Source: DAIQNV01 sp038748775 (lineage in GTDB: Bacteria > Planctomycetota > Phycisphaerae > Phycisphaerales > UBA1924). Taken from it: a stretch of 64,000 nt of DNA. A program made the translations under genes and the position numbers. Numbering within the stretch: position 1 is the first letter of the stretch; each line of letters starts with the position of its first letter. Positions 35,998 through 44,817 of the stretch are shown in pieces. The stretch spans positions 124,001 to 188,000 of the forward strand of contig JBCDIT010000001.1 in NCBI GenBank assembly GCA_038748775.1, given 5' to 3'. Below the pieces are notes generated by a model that was not told where the DNA came from, did no database searches, and saw only the letters and a program-made list of their open reading frames with translations.

Positions 35998-36798
35998 GTG
36001 GAAGTCAGCGGCACGATCGAGTTGAAGAAGCGCAGCATCGATCGAAAGGCTCGCGGCGGCTTTTCACTCGTCGAAGTCGTTGTCACGATTTTCGCCATTG
36101 CGGTCCTGCTCTCTTTCCTCATCCCTGCACTCGGAAAGAGCCGGACGGCGGCCCGCCAGGCGCTCGGCTTAGCCCGCGTTCGCGAACTCACGTCGCTCGT
36201 CCACCTCTACGCGACCTCGTCTTCCGATCTTGCTCCGATTGCTGATTCAAACTCGTTCTATCCAAGCGTCGTGAATCTCGGTTCGATGCAGCGACAGGGG
36301 CACTGGCAGGCCATCGAGCAATGGAGTGGTGTGCTCCTCTCGTCGGGTGTCATCACGACGGACGAGGTTAGACTTTTCAGGTCTCCCGGTGCGCACGACG
36401 AGTTCGCTCACTCCGGCGGAGATTTCACGCTCTCGGCATCCTTCGCGGGTCCGTCATTGCTCTGGACAAAGCAACGAGCGTTGCTGGATATGGATCGAGC
36501 GACGACCGAAACCGGCCAGCGGCTGAGTGATGCGGTTCACGCGAGTCGCAAAGCGCTGCTTTGGGACAGCGCAGCCGGCGCACTTGCGTGGAGTCCGTCG
36601 AGGGTTCCTCGAAACCACCAGCGTGATATCGAACTGACGGTCCCGATTGCGATGACCGACGGATCGGCATCGGTCCGTTCTGCAAGCAGCGCGTCGCGGC
36701 CATTTGAGACGCAGATCGTGCCGATTCCAATTCGGTCTATGCGTCTCCACAACACGCCGAGTGGGGTCGCGGGAATCGACTACCTGAGCTTTCAATAG
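35998..36798 (+). CDS. Prepilin-type protein (pseudopilin-like)
   Basis: 266 residues, GTG start. A leader of ~20 basic residues (KKRSIDRKARG) ends at G before FSLVEVVVTIFAIAVLLSFLIPALG, the class III cleavage and methylated helix. The globular domain (ARVRELTSLVHLYATSSSDLAP) shares its general plan with the pseudopilin at 12040, but its sequence is different. It begins a group of three genes with the unknown protein at 36820 and the Cys-rich peptide at 37599, each with its own ribosome binding site and gaps of 20-35 bases. Start could also be a TTG at 36022. Confidence 0.85.
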   Translation: MEVSGTIELKKRSIDRKARGGFSLVEVVVTIFAIAVLLSFLIPALGKSRTAARQALGLARVRELTSLVHLYATSSSDLAPIADSNSFYPSVVNLGSMQRQGHWQAIEQWSGVLLSSGVITTDEVRLFRSPGAHDEFAHSGGDFTLSASFAGPSLLWTKQRALLDMDRATTETGQRLSDAVHASRKALLWDSAAGALAWSPSRVPRNHQRDIELTVPIAMTDGSASVRSASSASRPFETQIVPIPIRSMRLHNTPSGVAGIDYLSFQ

Positions 36799-36819
36799 CG
36801 AACATCAAGGAGATTGGAA

Positions 36820-37563
36820 TTGGACCACCCTGTTCGACGAGCCTTCGCAACGGTCGCCGTTCTCGCCGCGGGCCCGGCCGGGTTTCTCATTTTGCGCGGC
36901 GGGGCTCCTCAGGCAACAGGTACTCATCAAGCTGCGCCGAAAGTGGAGACGCTTGGCCCTCGCTACGACGATCTCGAGTACACACCGGTTGAGCAGACTG
37001 ACATCTCGCCTCTTCACGACCGACTGCCGTCCGAGCTCGTCGGGATCGAAGCCGAGTTTGTTGCAAGCGTTGAAGACACTCTGCTCGCGTTCACGTTCGA
37101 CGATGTCGGTGATTTCCTGACTTGGCAAGACCGCAAGGGCGTCAACCCGATCGAGCCCTGGGCGAGTGACCTCGAACTTGGACAACGCCAATGGACGTAT
37201 ACGCGCCGAGTGATTCAAGAGGCACGATTCGCGGGAATGCACACAACGGCACGCTGGATCAACGACCGAGGAAGCATCGAACCGCCGGCGGGCGCCGGAC
37301 ATGTCCGGTTCGACGCGACGACACGCGATAAAGCTCGCCGGTTCCTTTCTTCGACGAACCTTGCGGTCGTCGAAGTTCTTCTCCCTGGTGACTTCCCGAG
37401 CACTGTCGGCGATGAACGAATCCGCGCCGACCTGGGCATTGAGATGACGTACGACGACGCCTCTGGGGCGTGGGCACCAAGCGCGTTCCGCGTGTACTAC
37501 CACGATTCTGGAAGAACCGTAAACGGTACTGCGGTGTTGCTCCCGGCGATGCCTCCTCTGTAA
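36820..37563 (+). CDS. Exported protein of unknown function
   Basis: 247 residues from the TTG at 36820, which has AAGGAG 7 bases upstream; a second TTG at 36814 is too close to that signal. An N-terminal hydrophobic segment (FATVAVLAAGPAGFLIL) predicts export or an anchor. The mature part has no family I recognise; it includes LTWQDRKGVNPIEPW, FAGMHTTARWINDRGS and VVEVLLPGDFPSTVG. There is no Cys in the mature region, unlike the next gene. Position between a pseudopilin and a secreted Cys-rich peptide suggests they work together in secretion or surface display; this is inference only. Confidence 0.65.
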   Translation: MDHPVRRAFATVAVLAAGPAGFLILRGGAPQATGTHQAAPKVETLGPRYDDLEYTPVEQTDISPLHDRLPSELVGIEAEFVASVEDTLLAFTFDDVGDFLTWQDRKGVNPIEPWASDLELGQRQWTYTRRVIQEARFAGMHTTARWINDRGSIEPPAGAGHVRFDATTRDKARRFLSSTNLAVVEVLLPGDFPSTVGDERIRADLGIEMTYDDASGAWAPSAFRVYYHDSGRTVNGTAVLLPAMPPL

Positions 37564-37598
37564 CTCGTCCCATCAGAAAACGAGAGTAGGAGAAATCA

Positions 37599-37898
37599 AT
37601 GATGAAATTCATGACAAAGGTCGCTGTCGCCACACTCACTCTTTGCTCGAGTTCCACGCTCACGCTCGGAAGCGGGAACGAACCGAATACGATCTCATGC
37701 GGAGTTTCGGTCGAGGGGTGTTTCGTCGCGACGTACACGACCACCGGCTGTTGCAGCTACACGCAGTTCTGCTGCATCAAGTATGCGCTCGACCCGAACA
37801 ATGACTGCTGTATTTACGGCGCCTCTGCAACATGTAGGGACAATGTCTTACAGTGTCACCCATCACGTTGCAACCACTCCGGAGGCGGTCATGTCTGA
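37599..37898 (+). CDS. Small secreted Cys-rich protein
   Basis: 99 residues with AGGAG 6-7 bases before tandem ATG codons. A signal peptide (VAVATLTLCSSSTLTLG) precedes a ~73-residue mature part with 11 cysteines, including three adjacent pairs (TGCCSY, FCCIK, DCCIY) and CRDNVLQCHPSRC. The pattern recalls disulfide-rich knots or a metal-binding domain; no family is recognised. The odd number of cysteines leaves one free or suggests dimers. The C-terminus is HSGGGHV. Its last 10 bases overlap the end of the convergent ispF gene. Confidence 0.75.
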   Translation: MMKFMTKVAVATLTLCSSSTLTLGSGNEPNTISCGVSVEGCFVATYTTTGCCSYTQFCCIKYALDPNNDCCIYGASATCRDNVLQCHPSRCNHSGGGHV

Positions 37899-38500
37899 AC
37901 AGACGTGAGCTTCCGTTCCAGCAACACGACAACGTGAACTTCGACCGCGCGGCCCTCTCCCACCGCGTCGACCTTCTCGTGGGTCTTTCCCTTCACGTTG
38001 ACCTGTCCAATGGGCACCCCCAGTGCCTTCGCGATGTTGGCCCTCATCTGGTCCTTGTGGGGGCTGAGCTTGGGGCGTTCGAGGATCACTGTCGCGTCGA
38101 GGTTCGACACCGTGTATCCGCTCTCGTGGATGATCCTGACCGCTTCCGCGAGGAATACCACTGAGTCTTCGGACTCGTTCCGCGGATCGTCATTGGGGAA
38201 AAGCTGACCGATGTCAGGTTTCGCGATGGCCCCGAGCAGGGCGTCGGTCACGGCGTGGTAGAGCGCATCGCCATCGGAATGGGCAACGGGCCCTCGATCG
38301 TGCTCGAGCCGCACACCGCCCAGGATCAGGGGGCGACCGTGCCCGTCGGGGGCGAGCGGTTCGAGCCGGTGGAGGTCGTAGCCGTGGCCAATGCGCAATT
38401 TCGGCGCTCCTGACGGGTTCCCGGAAGCGGGTTGGTCGCCTTCGGGCTTCTCGGTCGTTGGTGGGGATTCAGACACAAGGCGATCGTACCGATGGATCAT
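37889..38500 (-). CDS. ispF: 2-C-methyl-D-erythritol 2,4-cyclodiphosphate synthase
   Basis: 203 residues including a ~30-residue Pro/Ser-rich N-terminal extension, so the real start may be the GTG at 38476. Hallmarks: IGHGYDLHRL (metal-binding Asp and His), LILGGVRLEHDRGPVAHSDGDALYHAVTDALLGA, ATVILERPKLSPH and NVKGKTHEKVDAVGEG. It forms cyclodiphosphate in the non-mevalonate isoprenoid pathway, fifth step. No other pathway gene is close. It overlaps the Cys-rich gene by 10 bases tail to tail. Confidence 0.95.
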   Translation of the reverse strand: MIHRYDRLVSESPPTTEKPEGDQPASGNPSGAPKLRIGHGYDLHRLEPLAPDGHGRPLILGGVRLEHDRGPVAHSDGDALYHAVTDALLGAIAKPDIGQLFPNDDPRNESEDSVVFLAEAVRIIHESGYTVSNLDATVILERPKLSPHKDQMRANIAKALGVPIGQVNVKGKTHEKVDAVGEGRAVEVHVVVLLERKLTSVQT

Positions 38501-38664
38501 CGGTGTCGACGATGGGCGCGTTCGGAGCGAACCCAGAGCGGCCGGGCTTCGTTGTGTAGAGACCGGCGTGGGCCGAGGATCTACACTCGCGGCCGCGAGA
38601 GCAGCGTCCGGCGAACGGGCGGGCCGACGTGCGGATGATCGGCTGAGGAAGACTGGAGCGGGCG

Positions 38665-39348
38665 ATGGCGCGATCGAAGAACCTGGGTATGAACGTGCTG
38701 GCTGGCCTCGCTGGGGCCGCGGTTGCTCTGAGCACCGTTGGCGGCTGTGCCTACATGATGGGTCAGGAGCCGGGCGGTCGCGGTGCGTCGCTCGATCAGT
38801 TCTCGTACGTGAGCACTCCGTTCGCGCCGATGACGGTGACGCTCCGCGACGTGCGTGACGGATCGGAGATCTGGAGCCTCGACGTCCCGGTCAACCGCAA
38901 GCTGATCGTTCGGTTCGACCATGCCGACGACAAGCACAGCGACACGCTCCGTCCCGACGTGATGTGCTGGGATGTTGTGGGTGTGGACGACTGGTCTTCT
39001 CTCGAAAACGAGATCCCGGTGCCGGCCGACCCGATGCGCCGGCTGGAAGTGACGCTCCGCGATACGCCGGAGTACGCCGACGCTTCGGTCCCGTTCACGA
39101 CGATCGAGCCTGAGGAAGAAGTGGCGGCCGAGACGCCGCCGCCCGCCGCGGCCTCATCGGAACCGATGGTTGATACCCCTGTCGCGCCTCGCCAACCTGA
39201 GGACGTGCCACCGGCGTCGCCCGAAGACCCGGACGTGCCCGACCTCGACCTCGAAGACATCGAAGTCAGCCCGGCGCCGAGTGATCCGGTCGACCCCGAT
39301 CCCGAGATCGATGCCGGTACCGAGCCTCTGCTCAGCGAGCCTGACTGA
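38665..39348 (+). CDS. Lipoprotein with acidic, Pro-rich tail
   Basis: 227 residues. GGAG lies 8 bases before the ATG. A signal peptide ends in the lipobox VGGC (Cys28). Residues about 55-150 form a small globular domain (MTVTLRDVRDGSEIWSLDVP, LDVPVNRKLIVRF), perhaps beta-rich. The last ~75 residues are almost only Pro, Glu, Asp, Val and Ser, as in cell-envelope linkers. No family is recognised. A terminator with a T tract follows 43 bases after the stop, inside the 3' end of the convergent RND gene. Confidence 0.75.
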   Translation: MARSKNLGMNVLAGLAGAAVALSTVGGCAYMMGQEPGGRGASLDQFSYVSTPFAPMTVTLRDVRDGSEIWSLDVPVNRKLIVRFDHADDKHSDTLRPDVMCWDVVGVDDWSSLENEIPVPADPMRRLEVTLRDTPEYADASVPFTTIEPEEEVAAETPPPAAASSEPMVDTPVAPRQPEDVPPASPEDPDVPDLDLEDIEVSPAPSDPVDPDPEIDAGTEPLLSEPD

Positions 39349-39387
39349 GCTCGATAAAGGGCCTTACTCGCTCACGAATGAACGACT

Positions 39388-42300
39388 TTACGCCGGCTGC
39401 AACGCCGGCTTTTTTTCGTTCTCTGGCGCCGGCGCCGGGTCGGGTGTCACGCGCGGTGCTTGTGACTCCGCCTTGGCAAACACCGCCTTGAGCCCGTCCA
39501 TCGATTGGAGCGTCAGGCTGAAGAGCAACGGGACGAGCAGGAGCGTGAAGACGGTTGAGACGAGCAGGCCCCCGACGACGACCGATCCCAAGCCCCGGTA
39601 CATCTCTGACCCAGCGCCGGGGAAGAGCACGAGCGGGAGCATGCCCCCCACCGATGTCAGCACCGACATGAAAATGGGGCGGATGCGGGTTCGGACCGAC
39701 GCGGCGATCGCCTCGAGTGGCGGGAGCGCGTCGACGCGATCGTCGTCGGACTCACCGACGCCCTTCATGAAGTTGAGCGACTGGTGGACGAGCAGGATCG
39801 CGTTGTTCACGACAACGCCCACGAGGATGACGAACCCGAGCATCGTGAGGACGTCGAGTTGCTGGGGAGCGATCGTGGGGTTCGCGAGCGACGCGTTGTG
39901 CACGATCGCCAATCCGGCGAATCCGCCGACGACCGCGAGCGGGACGGTGAACATGATCACGAACGGGTAGACGAACGAGTCGAACAGCGCGGCCATGAGC
40001 AGGTAGGTCACGAGCAACGCCCAGGCCATGCGAGCCATCACGAGTTGAGGCTGGAGCCCGAGGATGAGCAAGGGAAGCCCGATGGCGAGCGCCAGCCCGA
40101 GGGCACCCAAGATCCCGTACGCATGAAGCGACGACTTTCGCTTCGCAGCCCGGGCTGCGGCGATGACGGCTGTCACAAGGCCGGCAGCGAAGAGCACGGC
40201 CGTGATCGCGAACGCGGCCTTCGCGAACGGGCCCGAATCTTCTCCGACGGGAGCGACACCGAAGAGAGCCGCGTTGACCTCATCGAGCTTGGCCGCGGTG
40301 CCCTCGAGATTGATCCGCATCGTGCGATCGAGGAGACCGGCCTGGCGGGCGGGCTCGACGACTTCGGCGCGTAGCTTCGTCTCCGCCTCCTCAACGGTCA
40401 TTCCCTGAGGTGGTTTGACTCGAAGAATCACAGCCGGCAGTTCCTCGATACGGAGTATGTCCTGAGGCGCGAGCGCTGGGATCACGTCCACGAGCGTGTC
40501 GACAGGAACGACGGGACCGGCCGGGGTTGCGATCGGGACGGAAAGAAGGCTCTCCTTAAGTTCGAGCTCTCCGTCGCGCGGGAGCACACGGATATCGATC
40601 GTGTCGTCGGCAAGCTTAAAGTCACCCGCAAACGCACCATCGAAGAGACCGCGGATGGCGACGCCGACTGTTTCGGTGTCGAATCCGAGTTCGCGTGCCT
40701 CATCCGTCAGCCTGAGCTGCCATTCCTGTTGACGGAGATTGAAGTTCCCCGGTTCTGGCGAAACGCCGGTCGGACCGTAACCGAAGTTCGCGTGCTCTTT
40801 GTCCGCCGCGAGGAAGAACATGTAGCCGGCGGCCGCGAGCACCGCTTCGAGACGTTCGCCTGAGATCTCAAGATCGACAGTGTTGCCGCCACCTGGACCA
40901 CGGCCGAAGATCGACGATTGCGACGCACCCCCAAAGACATCGGGTATCGGGCCGATGGCGTTGCTCAGGAGTTGACCAACTGGTATGACGACCTGCTCAA
41001 GATCCGACGTCCCACCAGCGAACATCTCAGAGCCGAACGCGCCGAGGAAGAAATTTTGCACCGGAACCGGATCGAAGCTCGGTGTGTCGGGCCCGGGGGG
41101 GCCGAAGCCAATCGGGATCGGCGCAAGGTCGGCCGCGAGATAGTTTGTCTCGTCGGCCTCAACGTACGGAAGCATGACCTCTTCGATCCGTTCCGCGATC
41201 GAGATCTTCTCTTCGATTGATAAGCCTGGTGGGATGTTGAGGCCGCCGAAGACGAGATTCCGGTTGCCGGCGGGAAGGTAATCGAGCGGCGGCGCGAGCA
41301 TCGCGGCGCCTCCGAGGGAGACTCCGGTCAAGATCAGAATCAGAGCTGGACGGAGTGTCCAGCCGCGCCAGGATGTCATCAGCCAGAGGATGATGACCTC
41401 GGCGCGGCGCACGAACCAACCGGCGACCGCGTCGATGCCAAAGAGGGTCGAGAACATCTTGCCGAGCGCCGTGCGGTGGGTCTTCTTTTCGCGAAGGAAT
41501 CGAGCTGTCGCGGTGGGGATAACAGTGACCGAGACAACGAGTGAAAGGAGGACAGCGGCCACGATCGCGATCGCGATGTCGCGGAAGAGCTGACCCGCCT
41601 CTTCCTGGATCGTAAGGACCGGGACGAACACCGCCGCGGTGGTGAGCGTTGAGGCGAGGATGGCACCCCAGACTTCCTTTCCGCCCAAGTACGCGGCACG
41701 GAGCGGCGGATCACCGTTTTGGAGGCGCCGGTAGATATTCTCTAGAACGACGATCGCGTTGTCCACGACCATGCCGACAGCGAACGCGAGGCCGGCGAGT
41801 GAGATGATGTTGAGTGTTCGCCCCATCGCCAGCATGATGAGGAAGGTGCCGATGACCGAGATCGGGATGGCGATCGCGATGATCGCCGTGGAGACGAACG
41901 AGCGGAGGAAGACCATGAGCACGACGGCGGCGAGCGCCCCGCCGATGAACAGGTTCGTGGTCACCAAGTTCATCGCGGAATCGATATAGGTCGTTTCGTC
42001 GTAGACCTGCCTGATCCGGAGGTGCTGCCCGAGCGTCGGGTATCCCTCGGGGGCGAACTTGGGCAGACGCTCGGCCCTGACCTCTTCGAGCCTTCCCCGG
42101 AGATCATCCATGACGGCAACAACGTTCGCACCAGACTGACGAATGACGTTCATCGCGACAGAAGGATGACCAAATGTCCGGACAAAGCCGCGCTGTTTCT
42201 CAAGGCCGAGTTCAACCGTTGCGACGTCACGCAAACGAGTTTCGACCCCGTCGCGGACGGCGATGATGACTTCTTCGAGCTCGTCGACGCGCTCGAACTG

Positions 42301-43020
42301 CCCCACGACGCGGACGCGGTAGTCGCGCTTGCCCTCCGCGATCGTGCCGGCAGAGATGGTCTGATTCTGACTCCGGATCGCGTCGATGACGTCAAGATGA
42401 TTGAGGTTCCGCTGCGCAAGGGCGATCTCATCGATGAGCACGCGGACTTCGCGCTCGCGGCCCCCGAAGATGTTCACCTCCGCGACCCCGTCCACACGCT
42501 CGAGGAAGGGCTTCACTTCCTTGTCGAGCGGGTCGTACAGCGACGTGATGTCGAAGCTGGGGTACCTTTCGACGTGCTCGGGATCGACGTCAACGATGAT
42601 CCAGGCGATCGCATTCTCGCTCGCCCCATCGGCGGCCTCGACGCGGGGCTCCTCGACTTCCTCTGGGTAGTCGGGCACTTGCCGGAGGTTGTCGGAGACT
42701 TCCTGCAGCACGCGTGGGATCGACGTGCCCAGGTAGAACTCGAGCTCAATGACCGCTTCGCCCTCGGTGGCGGTGGCCTTCATGCGCTTGAGATTGCTGA
42801 CGTTCTTGAGCTCTTCTTCTTGGTCCTTGACGATCTCGTCGACGACCTCTTCGGGGCTCCGCCCGGGCCACTCGGTGGTGACGGTGATGATGGGGCGATC
42901 GACGGTCGGCGTGAGCTGCACCGGGATCGCCGTGACTCCGATGAGCCCGAAGGCGACAACCAGGATGACGCCGACGGCGACGCCTACAGGCTTATTGATG
43001 GCGAGCTTGACGAGGTCCAT
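39388..43020 (-). CDS. RND-family efflux transporter, inner-membrane pump
   Basis: 1210 residues, longer than the usual ~1030-1050 because of a Gly/Pro-rich periplasmic insert (near SEMFAGGTSDLEQV and a GGGN segment) and extra residues between helices near 920-980. The N-terminal LVKLAINKPVGVAVGVILVVAFGLIGVTAIPVQ, IISLAGLAFAVGMVVDNAIVVLEN with its Asp pair, and VDRPIITVTTEWPGRSPEEV are family marks. The C-terminal half has LTMLGFVILVGVVVNNAILLVHQSLN. Proton-driven export of drugs or other compounds is expected, in complex with the adaptor at 43055. No outer-membrane channel gene is in the operon. Substrate unknown. Confidence 0.94.
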   Translation of the reverse strand: MDLVKLAINKPVGVAVGVILVVAFGLIGVTAIPVQLTPTVDRPIITVTTEWPGRSPEEVVDEIVKDQEEELKNVSNLKRMKATATEGEAVIELEFYLGTSIPRVLQEVSDNLRQVPDYPEEVEEPRVEAADGASENAIAWIIVDVDPEHVERYPSFDITSLYDPLDKEVKPFLERVDGVAEVNIFGGREREVRVLIDEIALAQRNLNHLDVIDAIRSQNQTISAGTIAEGKRDYRVRVVGQFERVDELEEVIIAVRDGVETRLRDVATVELGLEKQRGFVRTFGHPSVAMNVIRQSGANVVAVMDDLRGRLEEVRAERLPKFAPEGYPTLGQHLRIRQVYDETTYIDSAMNLVTTNLFIGGALAAVVLMVFLRSFVSTAIIAIAIPISVIGTFLIMLAMGRTLNIISLAGLAFAVGMVVDNAIVVLENIYRRLQNGDPPLRAAYLGGKEVWGAILASTLTTAAVFVPVLTIQEEAGQLFRDIAIAIVAAVLLSLVVSVTVIPTATARFLREKKTHRTALGKMFSTLFGIDAVAGWFVRRAEVIILWLMTSWRGWTLRPALILILTGVSLGGAAMLAPPLDYLPAGNRNLVFGGLNIPPGLSIEEKISIAERIEEVMLPYVEADETNYLAADLAPIPIGFGPPGPDTPSFDPVPVQNFFLGAFGSEMFAGGTSDLEQVVIPVGQLLSNAIGPIPDVFGGASQSSIFGRGPGGGNTVDLEISGERLEAVLAAAGYMFFLAADKEHANFGYGPTGVSPEPGNFNLRQQEWQLRLTDEARELGFDTETVGVAIRGLFDGAFAGDFKLADDTIDIRVLPRDGELELKESLLSVPIATPAGPVVPVDTLVDVIPALAPQDILRIEELPAVILRVKPPQGMTVEEAETKLRAEVVEPARQAGLLDRTMRINLEGTAAKLDEVNAALFGVAPVGEDSGPFAKAAFAITAVLFAAGLVTAVIAAARAAKRKSSLHAYGILGALGLALAIGLPLLILGLQPQLVMARMAWALLVTYLLMAALFDSFVYPFVIMFTVPLAVVGGFAGLAIVHNASLANPTIAPQQLDVLTMLGFVILVGVVVNNAILLVHQSLNFMKGVGESDDDRVDALPPLEAIAASVRTRIRPIFMSVLTSVGGMLPLVLFPGAGSEMYRGLGSVVVGGLLVSTVFTLLLVPLLFSLTLQSMDGLKAVFAKAESQAPRVTPDPAPAPENEKKPALQPA
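39392..39416 (+). terminator. Intrinsic terminator inside the end of the RND gene
   Basis: GCCGGC (39392-39397), a 6-base loop, GCCGGC (39404-39409), then seven T residues. It serves the + strand lipoprotein gene while its complement encodes the last codons (KKPALQPA) of the - strand transporter. Confidence 0.8.
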
Positions 43021-43054
43021 GCGTTGATCTCGCGTTGGGTGTTCGCGTGGGCGA

Positions 43055-44230
43055 TCAGTTCGAGGATGGGGCGTTCGCGTTTAGAATGACGAGCGACTGC
43101 GTCGGATCGACGCGTTCGTTGCCCTCAACGAGAACCTTGGTCTGCGGCGGGAGTGATCCGGGGCGAAGGGCAACACGATCAACGGTCGCGAAGAGGATCT
43201 CGATGCGCATCGGGGTTGCCTGGGGCATCGGCTCGCCGGGCATCGCCGCGTAGACGAACGTACCGGCATCGTCTCGCAGGATGGCGTCTTTGTGTACCGT
43301 GAGGTACTCGCTCAGCGTTCCGGTGGGCACGAGCGCGGTCAGGCTCATTCCGGGCTTGAGTGTCCTGCGCGGGCGTGCAGGCGATTCGTCACCCGGAGCA
43401 ACCGGTGCTTCAAACGAAAGCGAGCGTGGGCGGAGCCTTGCCGTGAAGTTTCGGCTGAGCGAGTCGCCCAGAGGAACGAGCCCGATGAAGTCGGCTTCGA
43501 CACCCACCCCGGCCCCGAGTGCCGGCACGTTGAGCGTGACGCTTTCGGCGGTTTCCAAGTAGGGCAGCAGGCGTTCGGGCACGTCGATCCGTGCTTCGAG
43601 CGTGTCGAGCGCGATCAGTTCGATAACCGTGTCGCCCTGATCGAGCCACTCGCCCAGTTCGGTGCCGGCGGAGATCACCGCGGCATCGAACGGAGCGATG
43701 ACCGTCTTATCACGAAGCCGACGCTCGGCGTACGCCAGCGCTGCCTTCGCCTCGGCGACGTCCGCCTCTGCCTGCGTCAGCATCGCCTTTGTCGAGGCGT
43801 CCTGCGTCTCGGCGTCGTCGAGCTCCGACTCGGAAACCGAGTTGCGCTCGACAAGCCGCTGCACGCGATCGAGGTCGCGCTGCGCGTTGTCGGCCTCGGC
43901 CCGGCGCTGGGCGACGAGTCCCTCCGCCGCGGCGAGGCGAGCCTGTGCCTGCTCGACGTCGAGCGTCGCGAGTTCGGCGTCGAGGCGTGCGATGACGTCG
44001 CCCTTACGAACCGTGTCGCCCTCGATCAGATCAAACTCGATGATGTAGCCATCGGCCTGCGCAGCGACGAGGGAGCGGCGCGTCGACACGATCTCGCCGG
44101 TCACCGAACGACGCTTTACAAGCGACTCGGTGCGAGCCGCGTCCACGACGACGTTGGCGGGCGGCAGCCCGCCCTGGGCCTGGGCAACCCCGCCGAGTAT
44201 CAACGGGAGGAGAGCGAACCATCGGATCAT
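43055..44230 (-). CDS. RND efflux periplasmic adaptor subunit (HlyD/MFP family)
   Basis: 391 residues with a signal peptide (WFALLPLILGGVAQAQ). Barrel-sandwich halves are visible as ADGYIIEFDLIEGDTVRKGDVIARLD and TVIAPFDAAVISAGTELGEWLDQGDTV; between them lies an Ala/Glu/Arg coiled hairpin (~80 residues). A beta-barrel and membrane-proximal domain complete it. It bridges the inner-membrane pump to an outer-membrane channel. It starts within the marR stop (ATGA overlap), 35 bases before the RND gene: a marR-adaptor-pump operon. Confidence 0.93.
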   Translation of the reverse strand: MIRWFALLPLILGGVAQAQGGLPPANVVVDAARTESLVKRRSVTGEIVSTRRSLVAAQADGYIIEFDLIEGDTVRKGDVIARLDAELATLDVEQAQARLAAAEGLVAQRRAEADNAQRDLDRVQRLVERNSVSESELDDAETQDASTKAMLTQAEADVAEAKAALAYAERRLRDKTVIAPFDAAVISAGTELGEWLDQGDTVIELIALDTLEARIDVPERLLPYLETAESVTLNVPALGAGVGVEADFIGLVPLGDSLSRNFTARLRPRSLSFEAPVAPGDESPARPRRTLKPGMSLTALVPTGTLSEYLTVHKDAILRDDAGTFVYAAMPGEPMPQATPMRIEILFATVDRVALRPGSLPPQTKVLVEGNERVDPTQSLVILNANAPSSN

Positions 44231-44751
44231 CGGGGCTTTCCTTCGGTTTCAGAGGGTTCCGCGGCTTCCGCGATCAGTCTCTGTTCAAAGCGAACGAGGT
44301 TTTCGGTGAGGTGGTCGAGTGCCGAGGTGATGCGTGATACTTCATCATCAGAAACACCTTCGAGGAACGGGCCGCGAAATCGCTTCGCGAGTTCCACGGT
44401 GGCGAGATGAGCGGCCCGGCCGGCCTCGGTGAAACGAACGGTGACCATCCGGGCGTCGTCGGGTGATCGGCCGCGGTCGACGAGGCCCTCGGACTCCATC
44501 GCCGCGAGCATGCGGCTCACGGCCTGAGGGCTGAGCAACGCCTCTTCGCTCAGTTGGCTCACTGTCGGCTCGCCGAGGTCGGCAAGGGCACACACAAGCA
44601 TCCAGCGGGACGCGGTCAGGCCGATCGGCGCGGTGAGCCGATCGCCGATTCGCATCATCAGGTGATGAATGCGAAAGAGCTCGTGAACGAGCGGCGTGGC
44701 ATATGCAACGTCTTGTCCAATATCAGCTTGAGTGTTCCCGAGGTTTGCCAT
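44227..44751 (-). CDS. MarR-family transcriptional regulator
   Basis: 174 residues. The winged helix-turn-helix lies at about residues 50-110: LTASRWMLVCALADLGEPTVSQL, SPQAVSRMLAAMESEGLVDRG and DDARMVTVRFTEAGR, where DDAR is the wing signature. N- and C-terminal helices for dimerisation are present. As first gene of the efflux operon it probably represses it and itself, released by a substrate-like ligand. The 22-bp palindrome 41 bases upstream of the start fits as its operator. Confidence 0.94.
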   Translation of the reverse strand: MANLGNTQADIGQDVAYATPLVHELFRIHHLMMRIGDRLTAPIGLTASRWMLVCALADLGEPTVSQLSEEALLSPQAVSRMLAAMESEGLVDRGRSPDDARMVTVRFTEAGRAAHLATVELAKRFRGPFLEGVSDDEVSRITSALDHLTENLVRFEQRLIAEAAEPSETEGKPR

Positions 44752-44762
44752 ACGGATTCCCT

Positions 44763-44787
44763 GATTCGTCGGTAGTCGGGACGAATC
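44763..44787 (-). promoter_or_regulatory. Inverted repeat in the marR leader
   Basis: GATTCGTC and GACGAATC flank a 9-base spacer, a perfect 8-bp dyad that ends 12 bases before the marR start codon. It could be a second regulator site or an RNA hairpin near the ribosome binding site. Confidence 0.5.
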
Positions 44788-44791
44788 GGGG

Positions 44792-44813
44792 AATCATCAA
44801 CATGTTGATGATT
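44792..44813 (-). promoter_or_regulatory. Perfect 22-bp palindrome, probable MarR operator
   Basis: Half-site AATCATCAACA followed directly by its reverse complement, 41-62 bases upstream of marR. The length and A+T-rich symmetric form are typical of MarR dimer sites. It lies just after the stop of the glycosyltransferase gene at 44818. No -10/-35 pair is clear around it. Confidence 0.75.
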
Positions 44814-44817
44814 TGAG

